Source of the DNA: Lumbricus rubellus
Lineage: Eukaryota; Annelida; Clitellata; Crassiclitellata; Lumbricidae
Reading direction: 5' to 3'
Assembly (NCBI GenBank): GCA_945859605.1
Contig: OX243824.1
Location: forward strand, 6,244,929-6,308,928
Length of the DNA: 64,000 nt
The position numbers and the translations under genes are program-made. The notes below the pieces were generated by a model, which saw only the letters and a program-made list of their open reading frames with translations, made no database searches and was not told the DNA's origin. Shown in pieces: positions 20,386 to 31,251 of the stretch (its first letter is position 1; each line of letters opens with the position of its first letter).

Positions 20386-20463
20386 TGCCTCTTTTCGTTG
20401 TCTCAGGACCACTTCTTTTCGCTGGTCCTAACGCACATAGGGATGGAATCGGGTAGCTCGTAA

Positions 20464-20895
20464 GGCCTAAAAAAATGCTGTGTTTCCGGTAACAGAGCTA
20501 AAAAAAATTGGGTAGGTAGGTCGGAAAATATTTCTATTTTGTAAAATATTTTTATGCAGTGACTATCCGAAAAAGTATACCCCACTAGTCTTTTTTGCAC
20601 GCTGAAACAAAGTACGTGTTCTAAGCAAGTATAAACTGCCTATTTCCCGACTGTCTGCACCTAAAACAGCTCTAGAAACAGTCCTATTAATTTCATTTTG
20701 TTGACGTCTCTTATGTTATGTCAATACAAATGTTAAAAAAAGATTTTTTGATAAAAATTTTTTATTTTTTTTGAAAAAAAAAATTTTTTTGAAAAAAAGG
20801 AAAAAAAATTTAAATTTTTTTTACAAAAATATTTGGGTCGCGGCCGTAAAAATGGGTCGGTCGCGTTACCGGAAACACAACACTTTTTTTACGCC
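20464..20895. mobile_element. Harbinger-like MITE, 432 bp
   Basis: Terminal inverted repeats of about 30 bases: GGCCTAAAAAAATGCTGTG on the left and the inverse of CACAACACTTTTTTTACGCC on the right, both continuing into TTTCCGGTAAC. It is flanked by TAA (20461-20463 and 20896-20898). The interior is A/T homopolymer-rich with no coding capacity. The paralogous sequence near 11901-11925 reads ...CTCGTAAATGAGTGGGCC without the insert, which is an empty site. A 3-bp TWA target is typical of PIF/Harbinger elements. Confidence 0.88.
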
Positions 20896-21267
20896 TAAAT
20901 GAGTGGGCCAGTATAATACTTTTACTTATATATAGGGAGACTGTCATGTTTTAAAATGGTGTGTAACATTCTGTTCCGTTATTGCCAATCCCAAGTCTCT
21001 GATAGTCGTGCATTGGGAGAGTTTTATATTCAATGCAATACAACTTAATGCATTCAGTTTCCAGTACTGTGTATAATTATAACAGTCCTTGTATTTGACT
21101 CTCAACGTCGTTACCTTACTTACTTACTTTACATGCAGCAACGATCGCTTATACCCTACCAAGGCCGACTAGTGAGCGATAAATCGCGTTGCCCGTCTTC
21201 CAGTCGTCGCTAAGCACGTGTGTGTCTGTCTACTGTTATTGATCCCTGTGTATTATAACTGCTACAG
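20896..21267. other. R1 repeat fragment and upstream intron sequence
   Basis: 20896-20995 continues the R1 family (TGAGTGGGCCAGTATAATAC, GGAGACTGTCATG). The remainder up to the acceptor at 21266-21267 has no feature beyond a weak pyrimidine tract. The preceding exon of the PDZ gene was not found. Confidence 0.5.
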
Positions 21268-21553
21268 GGACGGACGGTTGGCGGAGAATGACCAGATCCT
21301 AGCCATCGATGGCCAGGTATTGGACGGATCCGTAACGCATCAGCAAGCCATCAGAGCCCTTCAGCAGACGGACAGAAGCGTTGAGCTGACGGTAGCGAGG
21401 GGACCGATCCCCGTCGTCGTGTCGTCCCCTCAACCCCAAACGGCGCTTCACCCTGCTGCTGGCAAAGCCAGCGCTGCAGGGAAGGGGTCGACGTCGTCGT
21501 CCGCAGCCAGGAGCAACTCCGGGAGGAGCGACGCTTCCTCGTCAGACATGGTG
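21268..21553 (+). CDS. PATJ/MPDZ: PATJ/MPDZ exon a: second half of PDZ1 and linker
   Basis: After acceptor CTACAG the frame reads (G)[15 protein letters not shown], then [20 protein letters not shown] and TVARGP. This is the beta3 to beta6 half of a PDZ domain and closely follows PDZ1 of PATJ. A Ser/Ala/Gly-rich linker of about 45 residues follows to SSSDMV. The first base completes a codon begun in an unseen upstream exon. The donor GTGAGT is strong and leaves phase 0. The frame would otherwise run on into a (GAT)n(GGT)n tract, which I place in the intron. Confidence 0.9.
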
Positions 21554-21589
21554 GTGAGTTGTAATGATGATAATAGTAGCAGTTTTAGT

Positions 21590-21597
21590 GATGATGA

Positions 21598-21631
<34 letters not shown>

Positions 21632-21769
21632 GGTGGTGGTGGTGGTGGTGGTGGTGGTGGTGGTGGTGGTGGTGGTGGTGGTGGTGGTGGTGGTGGTGGT
21701 GGTGGTGGTGGTGGTGGTGGTGGTGGTGGTGGTGGTGGTGGTGGTGGTGGTGGCGGTGGCGGCGGCGGT

Positions 21770-21806
<37 letters not shown>

Positions 21807-21900
21807 ACAATGATAATATTGACAATAATGACAATGATAAGGATAATGAGAAGGATAATGATAATGATAATGATAATGATAATGATGGTGGTGGTGGCGA
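21590..21900 (+). repeat. (GAT)n(GGT)n(GGC)n(GAC)n triplet tract in intron
   Basis: GAT x ~9 is followed by about 45 GGT triplets (21616-21750), then GGC/GGT, GAC and AATGATAATGATAAT. It is open in all frames and yields poly-Gly, poly-Val and poly-Trp on paper. It starts about 35 bases after the exon donor. Confidence 0.95.
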
Positions 21901-21924
21901 TGGCGGTGGCGATGGTCACAATAG

Positions 21925-22980
21925 ATGCTCTGTGCCAGTGCCAGTCCGAAGTCTTCATAAAGGAGGAGGGCGACCAATGATCCTTGTTATCGCAATGTCG
22001 TTAAACTGAAACTTGTACTATTTTTACGTTTTCTTCCGATCACGGAAGACCAACAATATTATTACTGAATTGTGTATAATTATAATATGCTTCAGGAACG
22101 GTGGAACGGGTCAGAAAAGACACCTTTTTGACCAATGATACTTGTCCTATAAGTGAAAGTAGACGCGTTGTTTTTTCGATCATGATGATATTTGCGACAC
22201 AGCAGTATAGTAGTAGTAGTAGTAGTAGTAGTAGTAATTATTATTAAATTATAATAATACACAATGTCATGGCGAACGTTGTCGGTGGCGATTTGAGACG
22301 GCGAGGGAGACGCCTGGCCATCTGCCCTCATATATGCCAAAGCTAATGAAATGTAGACGTTAACACTTCACCACACCCTGTAAATGACTGCTCTTCTCCA
22401 TGGCACTCTTCATTCTGAGAGGTCACTATAGCTTGGTTTACTGGCTTATTCGCCTGCTGGCTCGCCTTACTTGTATTTTTCACTTGTTCTTCTTGCTGGC
22501 GTGCACGTGAACTTGGCCTATCAATCGGTTTTATTACTCAAAGCTCATGTGCTTGCTCCAAGTTCTTGCTCAGTAGCTTTCTAGATTTCATGCTCGTCTT
22601 ATACTTGCTCACTCGTTTGCGCGTCTTTCTGTTGAAATTTTTGCTCATATGCTTTGTTTGTCCGCTCGATTCGTCGCTTTTTTATGCTCGACTTCTTGCT
22701 GGCATGCTGGCTTTCCTTAAACACCTTTATTTATTGTTCTGTCGTCGGCCATCGACGGTCAAAGCTGAGACCAATGCTGAGACGCGAAGGCGTCAGAATG
22801 GATGGTGTTTATACGGTCGTACAAATTGGTGACTGTACCGTATATATACTTAGAGGGATGACTGTTCTTGGGCTGCTGGTGCTGTATGCGGAGGCAGCGG
22901 ATGCTTTTTCTTTTTCTTTTATTGGATGCTGCTTCTGCGGGTGCTGTTGCTTTTGTTCTATTTTCTGTTGGTTCTGCTGG
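21925..22980. other. intron sequence with R1 fragment and (TAG)n
   Basis: 21925-22015 is an R1 family piece (GTGCCAGTCC, AAAGGAGGAGGGCGACC, GTCGTTAAACTGAAAC). A (TAG)n run lies at 22205-22237. From 22440 to 22980 there is T/C-rich DNA with repeated CTTGCTC words and no supported gene. Confidence 0.5.
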
Positions 22981-23785
22981 TGCTATTCTTGCATCTACTA
23001 TTGCATCTATTGTTGCATCTGCTATTGCATCTATTGTTGCATCTATTGTTGCATCTACTATTGCATCTATTGTTGCATCTGCTATTGCATCTATTGTTGC
23101 ATCTATTGTTGCATCTATTATTGCATCTATTCTTGCATCTACTCTTGCATCTACTATTGCATCTACTATTGCATCTATTGTTGCATCTATTCTTGCATCT
23201 ACTATTGCATCTATTCTTGCATCAGCTATTGCATCTATTGTTGCATCTATTCTTGCATCTATTGTTGCATCTACTATTGCATCTATTTTTGCATCTATTG
23301 TTGCATCTATTGTTGCATCTATTCTTGCATCTACTATTCCATATATTGTTGCATCTACTATTGCATCTACTATTGCATCAGCTATTGCATCTGCTGTTGC
23401 ATCTACTATTGCATCTATTGTTGCATCTATTGTTGCATCTACTATTGCATCTGCTGTTGCATCTACTATTGCATCTATTTTTGCATCTACTATTGCATCT
23501 ACTTTTGCATCTATTCTTGCATCTATTGTTGCATCTATTCTTGCATCTTTTGTTGCATCTACTATTGCATCTACTATTGCATCTTTTGTTGCATCTAATA
23601 TTGCATCTATTGTTGCATCTACTATTGCATCTATTGTTGCATCTGCTATTACATCTACTATTGCATCTATTCTTGCATCTACTATTGCATCTACTGTTGC
23701 ATCTATTCTTGAATCTACTATTGCTTCTATTGCTGCATCTATTCTTGAATCTACTATTGCATCTATTGTTGCATCTGCTCTTTGA
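22981..23785 (+). repeat. 12-bp minisatellite, about 65 copies
   Basis: The unit is TTGCATCTATTG with A/G/C/T variants at two positions (ATTGCATCTACT, CTTGCATCTATT). A 12-bp unit without a stop leaves all three forward frames open for 300-370 codons (Ile-Ala-Ser-Thr/Val type, or Tyr-Cys-Ile type). The array ends at CTCTTTGACCGC. Confidence 0.95.
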
Positions 23786-26644
23786 CCGCACAGTTCGGTC
23801 GTTTTTCAATCGCAATCTTTCGTGGACAATTGCGACGAAATTTTCTCCGCTCGACGATGCCCGGATGAATTGCGGTGGGCGGGGTCGTGACGTTGACGTT
23901 GCCATGGTGATATTTTCTTTATTGCATTGGTTAATTTATAAAGCGCCTCTCACGAATACAGGCAATTTCAAGGACGTTCGATGCGGGCCTAATACGGATA
24001 TTAGGAATGGTGAGGGGGGGCTTTGGTAGAGGGGGTGAGGGTGTGGTTTTTAGAGATGGGGGAGATAAATGAAATAGAAGGAACGAGTAGTAGGGGTTGG
24101 AGTGGGATTGAAAGGTGGAGATGGTGTGAAGGATAGGTGGTTGTGATGAAGTGGGGTGGAGGAGAATGGGTAGAAGTGGGATGGGGTAGTTAAGATATTG
24201 GGTGGAAGAGGGGGGTGTTGGAGAAAATTGTGTAGAAGAATGGATACAGTTTACGATGGTATAATATTAATTGGTACACGACGTTCCGCTTAGACACCTT
24301 TTAATTATTGTTTTTGGACGTTTTAAATGCTTTATTTTCAACATTAATTGTTATCACAGCATAAATAACAAACAAATTTTTGCCGATGGCCACTGTTATC
24401 AGAAGCTGTCGTTAAATTATAATATAAATTCAATTATTGAATATTATTCATATGCCAATAATTATAGTATCGGCATCATCATGTTTAGTTGATGATGATG
24501 AATTGATGCTATTGAATATCTATGTTACTTTGTAAAGAATCGGTAACGTTGTATCACAATACGTGGGAAAAGAATTACCTATATCGTCCCTATCGAGTTG
24601 AGCGTTGGCCTTGCAATGCGGAGAGTAGGAGTTCGATCCTCCTCTTCCTCTTTACATGGTTACCATATAGGGATCTTAAGCTTAGTCAATATATATTGGC
24701 GCTGTATAAATGCATATAATTATGGTAACTGTGTTATGCTCAATTTATGCACCATTAATCTTCTTTCAATGGATACATTTTGCGATGGTGAAACTGGTGC
24801 ATGACGCTCTGCGTATAGACACCTTTAAATTGTTTCTTACGGACGTTATAAATTCATTATTTTCGCTCAGTTTATTGGTTATGATTTTTCCCCGACACGG
24901 ATTCAAGTTAGGGTATACGGGTAACTTGAGCAAGTTTTCCACTCTCTATTGCTCATCATTGTCATGGATTTGATTAAAGACTCTTGGTAAATGTACAGGG
25001 ATGGCCATACGGTTTTTTGCCAATAATTATCTTTGCCATAAGTAAGAATTTTACTTTTGTAGCTTCTTTTTCTATTGTGTGGGAAAAGGTGTTTTGTAAT
25101 TTACTGTCACTTTAAGTAATAGAAAGCTATGATTGGGGCTAAATGTGTTATGCTCAGTTTGTGCGCCTTTAAATTTTCTTTCACTACATGAAGTTTACAA
25201 TACTGATACACGACGCTGTGCTTAGACACCTTTAAATTGTTTCTTATGACGTTATAGAGTCGTTATTTTTCAAGGAAACGTTTGATTGAATTGAAGCGTT
25301 GATAAGATTAAAAAGTTTTAAAGTTTTAACATTGTGTAACGGTGTTAAGGATTACATTTTGGGGAATTAGTTTACCTTTTGGGATTTAGTTTACATTTTG
25401 GGAATTAGTTTACGTATCGGTCGATTCGTCCGTCTGTCTGCTCTTCTGGGACGGTAAATGTGTAGAGATAGACGTTGAGCAAGTCATTCACAGTAGGCGT
25501 CTTGAAGGGGCGCTATATAAATTTTCTGAATGAATGAATTATAGGCAGATAACGCAGTTACATGTTGGTATTGTTTTGTGCATTTGGGTTTTATTGTATC
25601 GTTGCTAAGAATATAAGACAACCATCAACTGCATGCTGTCTATTGTTATTTATTATTAATGTTAGTACACGTTTATTGAGCGCCGCTGTGTAATGACCAA
25701 GCATCAATCGATGGCGCTTAATAATAATAATAATTGTGAGTGAATAACTTGCTCAATGTATCTCTATTCTACTGTTACCGTCTTAGAAGTCTCCTCACTA
25801 CTTTGTAAAACACCAATGCATGAATAAAAATCAATATCAGGTGCAACGTCGAGGACTTTATAGGAAATGTTAAATCTAATTAAGGGTGTCTAATATGGTC
25901 GTGCAAACCCGTGTTCTTTGAAGCTGAAATGATAGTGCCAAACTAAATTCTGTTGAGGGCAACGGCCTTCCTAACCATACGATGTCACAAAAATCTGGAT
26001 CCATCCGGTGTACATGACTGTTTCCCTTTTCTAGAAAGGAAAGTTTTTTGCTCCTCCGCTGTTAAATTTAATTGTTAGTAAAAAAATTAAAGTTGCTCCG
26101 ACACCTTTTAATACTGTTTCTAGTATTTATAAAGTAGTCGATGCTGTAATGCGTTACTAACTTCATCATTCTATAGCTTGATGACATCGTATAGTTTCAG
26201 AGGCTGTTAACATGTTTAAAGTTTTCAATCTATTTCGGTTCATTTTCCTTAAAATTAGCTGTGACTATGATCAAATTCACACTTCTTCTCTGTCTAGCCG
26301 TGGCTGGGCTGCGGGCGCCTCTTGGTAGGCTTCTTGAAAAGACGCTATATAAATTATCGGAATGAACGAACGTATGTGTTTAAATGTAGAAATTTAATGG
26401 CAACTGTGCCGTATATCTGATGTAATAATATTGCACAGTTTGTCAACTAAAGTTCTGCTCACTGTGGGATGCTCTCACCGTTTGGTCCGATGTTAAATTG
26501 TTAGTCATAAACTTCAAAGTTGCTTGGACACCTTTTAATACTGTTTGTAGCATTTATAAAGTAGTCGACGTTGTAATGCTGATGCAGATGCTAACGTCGT
26601 CAGTATCACGTGACCTGTGTTGTGTATGTTCGTCTGTGCTTTAG
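23786..26644. repeat. intron DNA with diverged repeats around a GACACCTTTAAAT core
   Basis: Three related blocks near 24245-24360, 24770-24890 and 25190-25280 each run GATGGT..., TACACGACG..., TTAGACACCTTT, TTGTTTCTTACGACGTTATA. Two further copies near 26095-26160 and 26515-26590 share GACACCTTTTAATACTGTTT, then AGCATTTATAAAGTAGTCGA. LINE-tail-like GGGGCGCTATATAAATT pieces occur near 25505 and 26340. A tRNA-like segment with a GGAGTTCGATCC box lies at 24590-24650. No gene is visible. Confidence 0.6.
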
Positions 26645-26779
26645 TTGGGCAGCGAATGGTCGCAATTGGAAGTGATTGATTTGATGAATGATGGAACTGG
26701 ATTGGGATTCGGAATCATCGGTGGAAAGAGCACAGGAGTTGTCATCAAAACCATTCTGCCTGGAGGAGTCTCGGACAAG
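26645..26779 (+). CDS. PATJ/MPDZ: PATJ/MPDZ exon b: first half of PDZ2
   Basis: 45 codons, phase 0 at both ends. The peptide [13 protein letters not shown] leads into [17 protein letters not shown] and [18 protein letters not shown] is the classic carboxylate-binding loop of PDZ domains. The segment parallels PDZ2 of PATJ. The acceptor is CTTTAG and the donor GTAATT. Confidence 0.93.
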
Positions 26780-27072
26780 GTAATTTTATTTAACCATAGT
26801 TTAATTTCGTCGTAGGACATTGAAGACCGTTGACGACAATTTACATCTTATACAGTGCATTCAGTAACAATGAATTCATGACGTTCAAAATACACCTTTT
26901 GACGTTGAGATCACAATATCATTGTTCGTTGCCTTATCCATAACAGAATATTATTGTTCAATGTCATTAGGGTTCATCAGACATGGTAACATGCAGATGT
27001 CCTCTTTTAAAGACTTGTGTTAAGGTATAATGCAGGTGTCCTAGTTAAGGGCTTGGGTAATAGGGACAAGGT

Positions 27073-27293
27073 GGGGCGCGGTGGTATAGTTGGTATGTTC
27101 GTTGCCTTGCAACTGGAGGGTTGCAGGTTCGAATCCACCTCAAGTCGCCGCGTAGGGACTTTGGGCAAGTCCTTCACTTGCAATTGATCAGCGCTTCGTC
27201 ATGAAACTTCGAAGCAGTGTCAGCGCTGTAGTCTGGAGCGCCTCTGAGTAGGGGGCTTGAAGGGGCGCTATAACTAGTGCGCATACAAACAAA
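27073..27293 (+). mobile_element. tRNA-derived SINE, copy 2
   Basis: Full-length head GGGGCGCGGTGGTATAG, B box GCAGGTTCGAATCC, body CTTTGGGCAAGTCCTTCAC, tail CTTGAAGGGGCGCTATAACT and (CAAA). It is flanked by AAGGT at 27068-27072 and 27292-27296. Confidence 0.9.
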
Positions 27294-27602
27294 GGTACCC
27301 TAATAAGGATTTGTGTTATAATGGCAAGGTATTGCAAGTGTCCTGATTAGGGACTTGGTTTTAAAGGGCAATGTAATACAGGTATTCAGGTAATACAGGT
27401 AATACAGGTGCTGTTTTCAGGAACTGTGTTATAAGGGCAGGATGATACAGATGTCTCATAAGGGATATAAGCAGAGAAGAGAGAGGGAGAAAGAGAGAGA
27501 GATGATATTCATACGAATCTTGTGAGAGACTGAGGAAGAGTGCTTTTATAGAAAGTGACAGAGAATGAGAGAGCAAGACAGAGTACCAATAACAACAACA
27601 AC

Positions 27603-28030
27603 AGATAATAATGACGAGATAATAATGACGAGATAATAATGACGAGATAATAATGACAAGAGATAATAATGACAAGAGATAATAATGACAAGAGATAATA
27701 ATGACAAGAGATAATAATGACAAGATAATAATGACAAGAGATAATAATGACAAGAGATAATAATGACAAGAGATAATAATGACAAGAGATAATAATGACA
27801 AGAGATAATAACGATAAGATGTAATAACGATAAGAGATAATAACGATAAGAGATAATAATGATAAGAGATAATAATGATTAGAGATAATAACAATAAGAG
27901 ATAATAATGATAAGAGATAATAACGGTAAGAGACAATAACGATAAGAGATAATAACGATAAGAGATAATAACGTTAAGAGATAATAACGATGATAAGAGA
28001 TAACAACAATAAGAGCTAATAATGATAAGT
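27603..28030. repeat. ~16-bp minisatellite (GACAAGAGATAATAAT type)
   Basis: Copies vary as GACGAGATAATAAT (14 bp), GACAAGAGATAATAAT and GATAAGAGATAATAAC (16 bp). The array runs to within about 45 bases of the next exon acceptor. Confidence 0.93.
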
Positions 28031-28074
28031 TAATAACAGCATACGTTTATTATGCATATCCATCCATCCTCTAG

Positions 28075-28407
28075 GATGGTCGTCTAAAGAGCGGCGACCA
28101 CATCCTCCAGATCGGCACGGTGAACGTGCGAGGGATGACCTCCGAGCAGGTGGCCCTCATCCTGCGTCAGTGTGGGGTCCACGTTCGGCTCATCGTCGCC
28201 CGTGGTGTCGACGAACTCGTTCAGCTGCCCCGTCTGCTCGCCCCTGTCGTCCGAACGACCGAAGTTGATGCTGAACTCGACCGAATCAACCAATTACTGG
28301 CGGCCGAACAGAGGGAGTACCTCGAGGCGGAGGCAGAGGCGGAGGAGGCGGCCACAGAGGGAGCCAGGCAGCAGTTGGTGACGTCGTCGTCCGCTGAGAA
28401 ACTCCAG
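28075..28407 (+). CDS. PATJ/MPDZ: PATJ/MPDZ exon c: second half of PDZ2 and linker
   Basis: 111 codons, phase 0 at both ends, after acceptor CTCTAG. It begins [18 protein letters not shown], then [16 protein letters not shown] and VRLIVARG, completing PDZ2. GMTSEQVA is diagnostic of this domain in PATJ/MPDZ. A Glu/Ala-rich helical linker follows. The donor GTGGTC is weak and lies 13 bases before a ~181-bp (GT)n tract. A second possible donor three bases downstream would add one codon. Confidence 0.9.
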
Positions 28408-28420
28408 GTGGTCCCTGTAC

Positions 28421-29181
<761 letters not shown>

Positions 29182-29398
29182 ATGTCGCCAGCATCTCCAA
29201 ACGCCAACGGTGAGGCCGTCGCCATTCGCAAAAGTCTTCCAATCGCCATGCAGTCAGCTGCTGCTGCGGTCAGTCCTCCTCCCGCCGCCTTCCACCAGGT
29301 TCGAGAGGCAGTTCAAGAACAGGATGAAGGACCATTCGACGTTGAACTGACGAAGGACTCGAAAGGACTCGGGATAACGATCTCGGGATATACGGCAG
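29182..29398 (+). CDS. PATJ/MPDZ: PATJ/MPDZ exon d: linker and start of PDZ3
   Basis: 72 codons plus one base. It enters in phase 0 with an ATG that is internal, not a start. A linker of about 45 residues leads into FDVELTKDSKGLGITISGYT, the first strands and GLGI loop of PDZ3. The donor GTCAGC leaves phase 1. Confidence 0.9.
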
Positions 29399-29957
29399 GT
29401 CAGCCTTGGAGTTTATACCATCTAGATTCTTCCAGCAAGGATGGAGAGACAGACAGACAGACAGATATACAGACAGAGATATAGAAACAGACGATAGGTA
29501 TAATATAGACGCAGACGGGGACAGACAGACAAACTGAATGATGCAGACAAACGGTTCTCGAGTGAGGCAGACATAAACAATGAGACAGAGAGGCAACAAA
29601 ACCAGAGGATGGATAGTTGCTGAAATAGACTGACAGACAGAAATAGCCTGAAGCAGAAATAAACGGAGAGAGAGAGAGAGAGACACACACACAGACTGTT
29701 CTACAGGGAGAGAGATACAGAAACAGATACATATCAATACACAGACAGAGACAACAGAAAGAGAGGGAGCGAGAGCGAGGGACGAAGGATGTGTCATCGA
29801 AATGGAGACAACGAATTGGTATTATGCCCAACAGCTGGCACCATTCTAACCAATGGTTATTGAACAGATCCATCTTATAAGCACATAATATTAATATCTA
29901 GGGTCTAAAGATGGCCGTCCGCCAATTCATAGATTTTCTGTTTGTTCTAAGCACACG

Positions 29958-30001
<44 letters not shown>

Positions 30002-30361
30002 CATATATATACATTATACAAAAGAAGGAGATATACATAATTATATATAATATTATCCTATATATCATATATATATATATACATGTATAATTGCTCTATG
30101 TGCATATATATATATACACATACATATATATGTGTGTGTGTGGTGCGTGTGTTTTTGCGTGCGTGCGTGCGTGCGTGCGTGTGTGTGTGTTTGAGTGTTA
30201 ACTGTGTATATATGCCATGCATCCACCCTTATCCTTGCTCTCTCAGCCACCAAGACCACTAAGATCACTTGCCCTATTGACATCTGACTTCCGTTGCTTG
30301 CCGCCAAGAACAATGATAGCGACAACAAGAGCATCAGACGACAGTTAAAACAACAATTGAT

Positions 30362-30398
<37 letters not shown>

Positions 30399-30629
30399 GA
30401 AGGGCCACTAAGGACACATTGTCTCTATTGACCCATCTCTCCCATCGGTCGCTTGGCCAGATTCATTGTTCGACTGACTGAATGACGACTGCAGTGACGT
30501 CACGTGCTGTCACGTGGTGCCGCTGCAACGGAAGTTATGAAGGCGCTATAAAAGCCGCAACGTATTATACGTGACAATTGTACGTCGGCTGCGCTCAATA
30601 TGTGCTTCGTAAATGTGTGTTTGTGTGTG

Positions 30630-30704
<75 letters not shown>

Positions 30705-31251
30705 AATTGTGTGTGTGTGTGCAATTGTGTGTGTGTGTGCAATTGTGTGTGTGTGTATATATATATGCATTTCTGAACATGTATATAGCACATGGTATCA
30801 TTGGTATGTATAATGTATATGCAAACCGTATTATAGGCTACATTGATGACGTCTATGGTCGTGGTTGATGCCTTTGCTTCGTTCTTTTATTCCGGACGCA
30901 AGACAACATGCCACGGACGACGCGTTGAGGCATGAGGCAGACACACACAGACAGACGCACAGGCAGACACACACAGACAGACACACAGGCAGACACACAC
31001 AGACAGACACACAGGCAGACACACACAGACTGACGCACAGGTAGGCACACACACAGACAGACGCACAGGCAGACACACACAGACAGACGCACAGGCAGGC
31101 ACACACAGACGCACAGGCAAAGAGAGACGCAGACCAAGGCAGACATATAGACAGACACGGAGACAGTCAGAGGCAATCAAGAACTGACAGGCAGGCAGAC
31201 CTGACAGGCAGACAGACATACAGACAGATGCACATACACACATGGACAGAA
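29399..31251. repeat. microsatellite-rich start of intron d
   Basis: In order: GACA-rich DNA (29435-29780), (TA)n (29960-30000), more TA and TG tracts (30060-30190), (CAG)n (30363-30396), (GT)n with TGCAAT interruptions (30628-30755), and a ~26-bp CACACAGACAGACGCACAGG array (30932-31125). The segment 30755-30960 recurs at 37455-37660. No exon is visible. Confidence 0.8.

Noticed and set aside
21218..22009. 263-codon frame joining exon a to a poly-Gly tail
   Set aside because: A strong GTGAGT donor precedes the GAT/GGT tract, and the phase-0 join to exon b restores PDZ2. The poly-Gly part is intron.
22654..24029. Cys/Ile/Tyr-rich, Ala/Ser-rich and Leu/His-rich frames of 305-367 codons
   Set aside because: All three phases of the 12-bp minisatellite are open, and no start or domain context exists.
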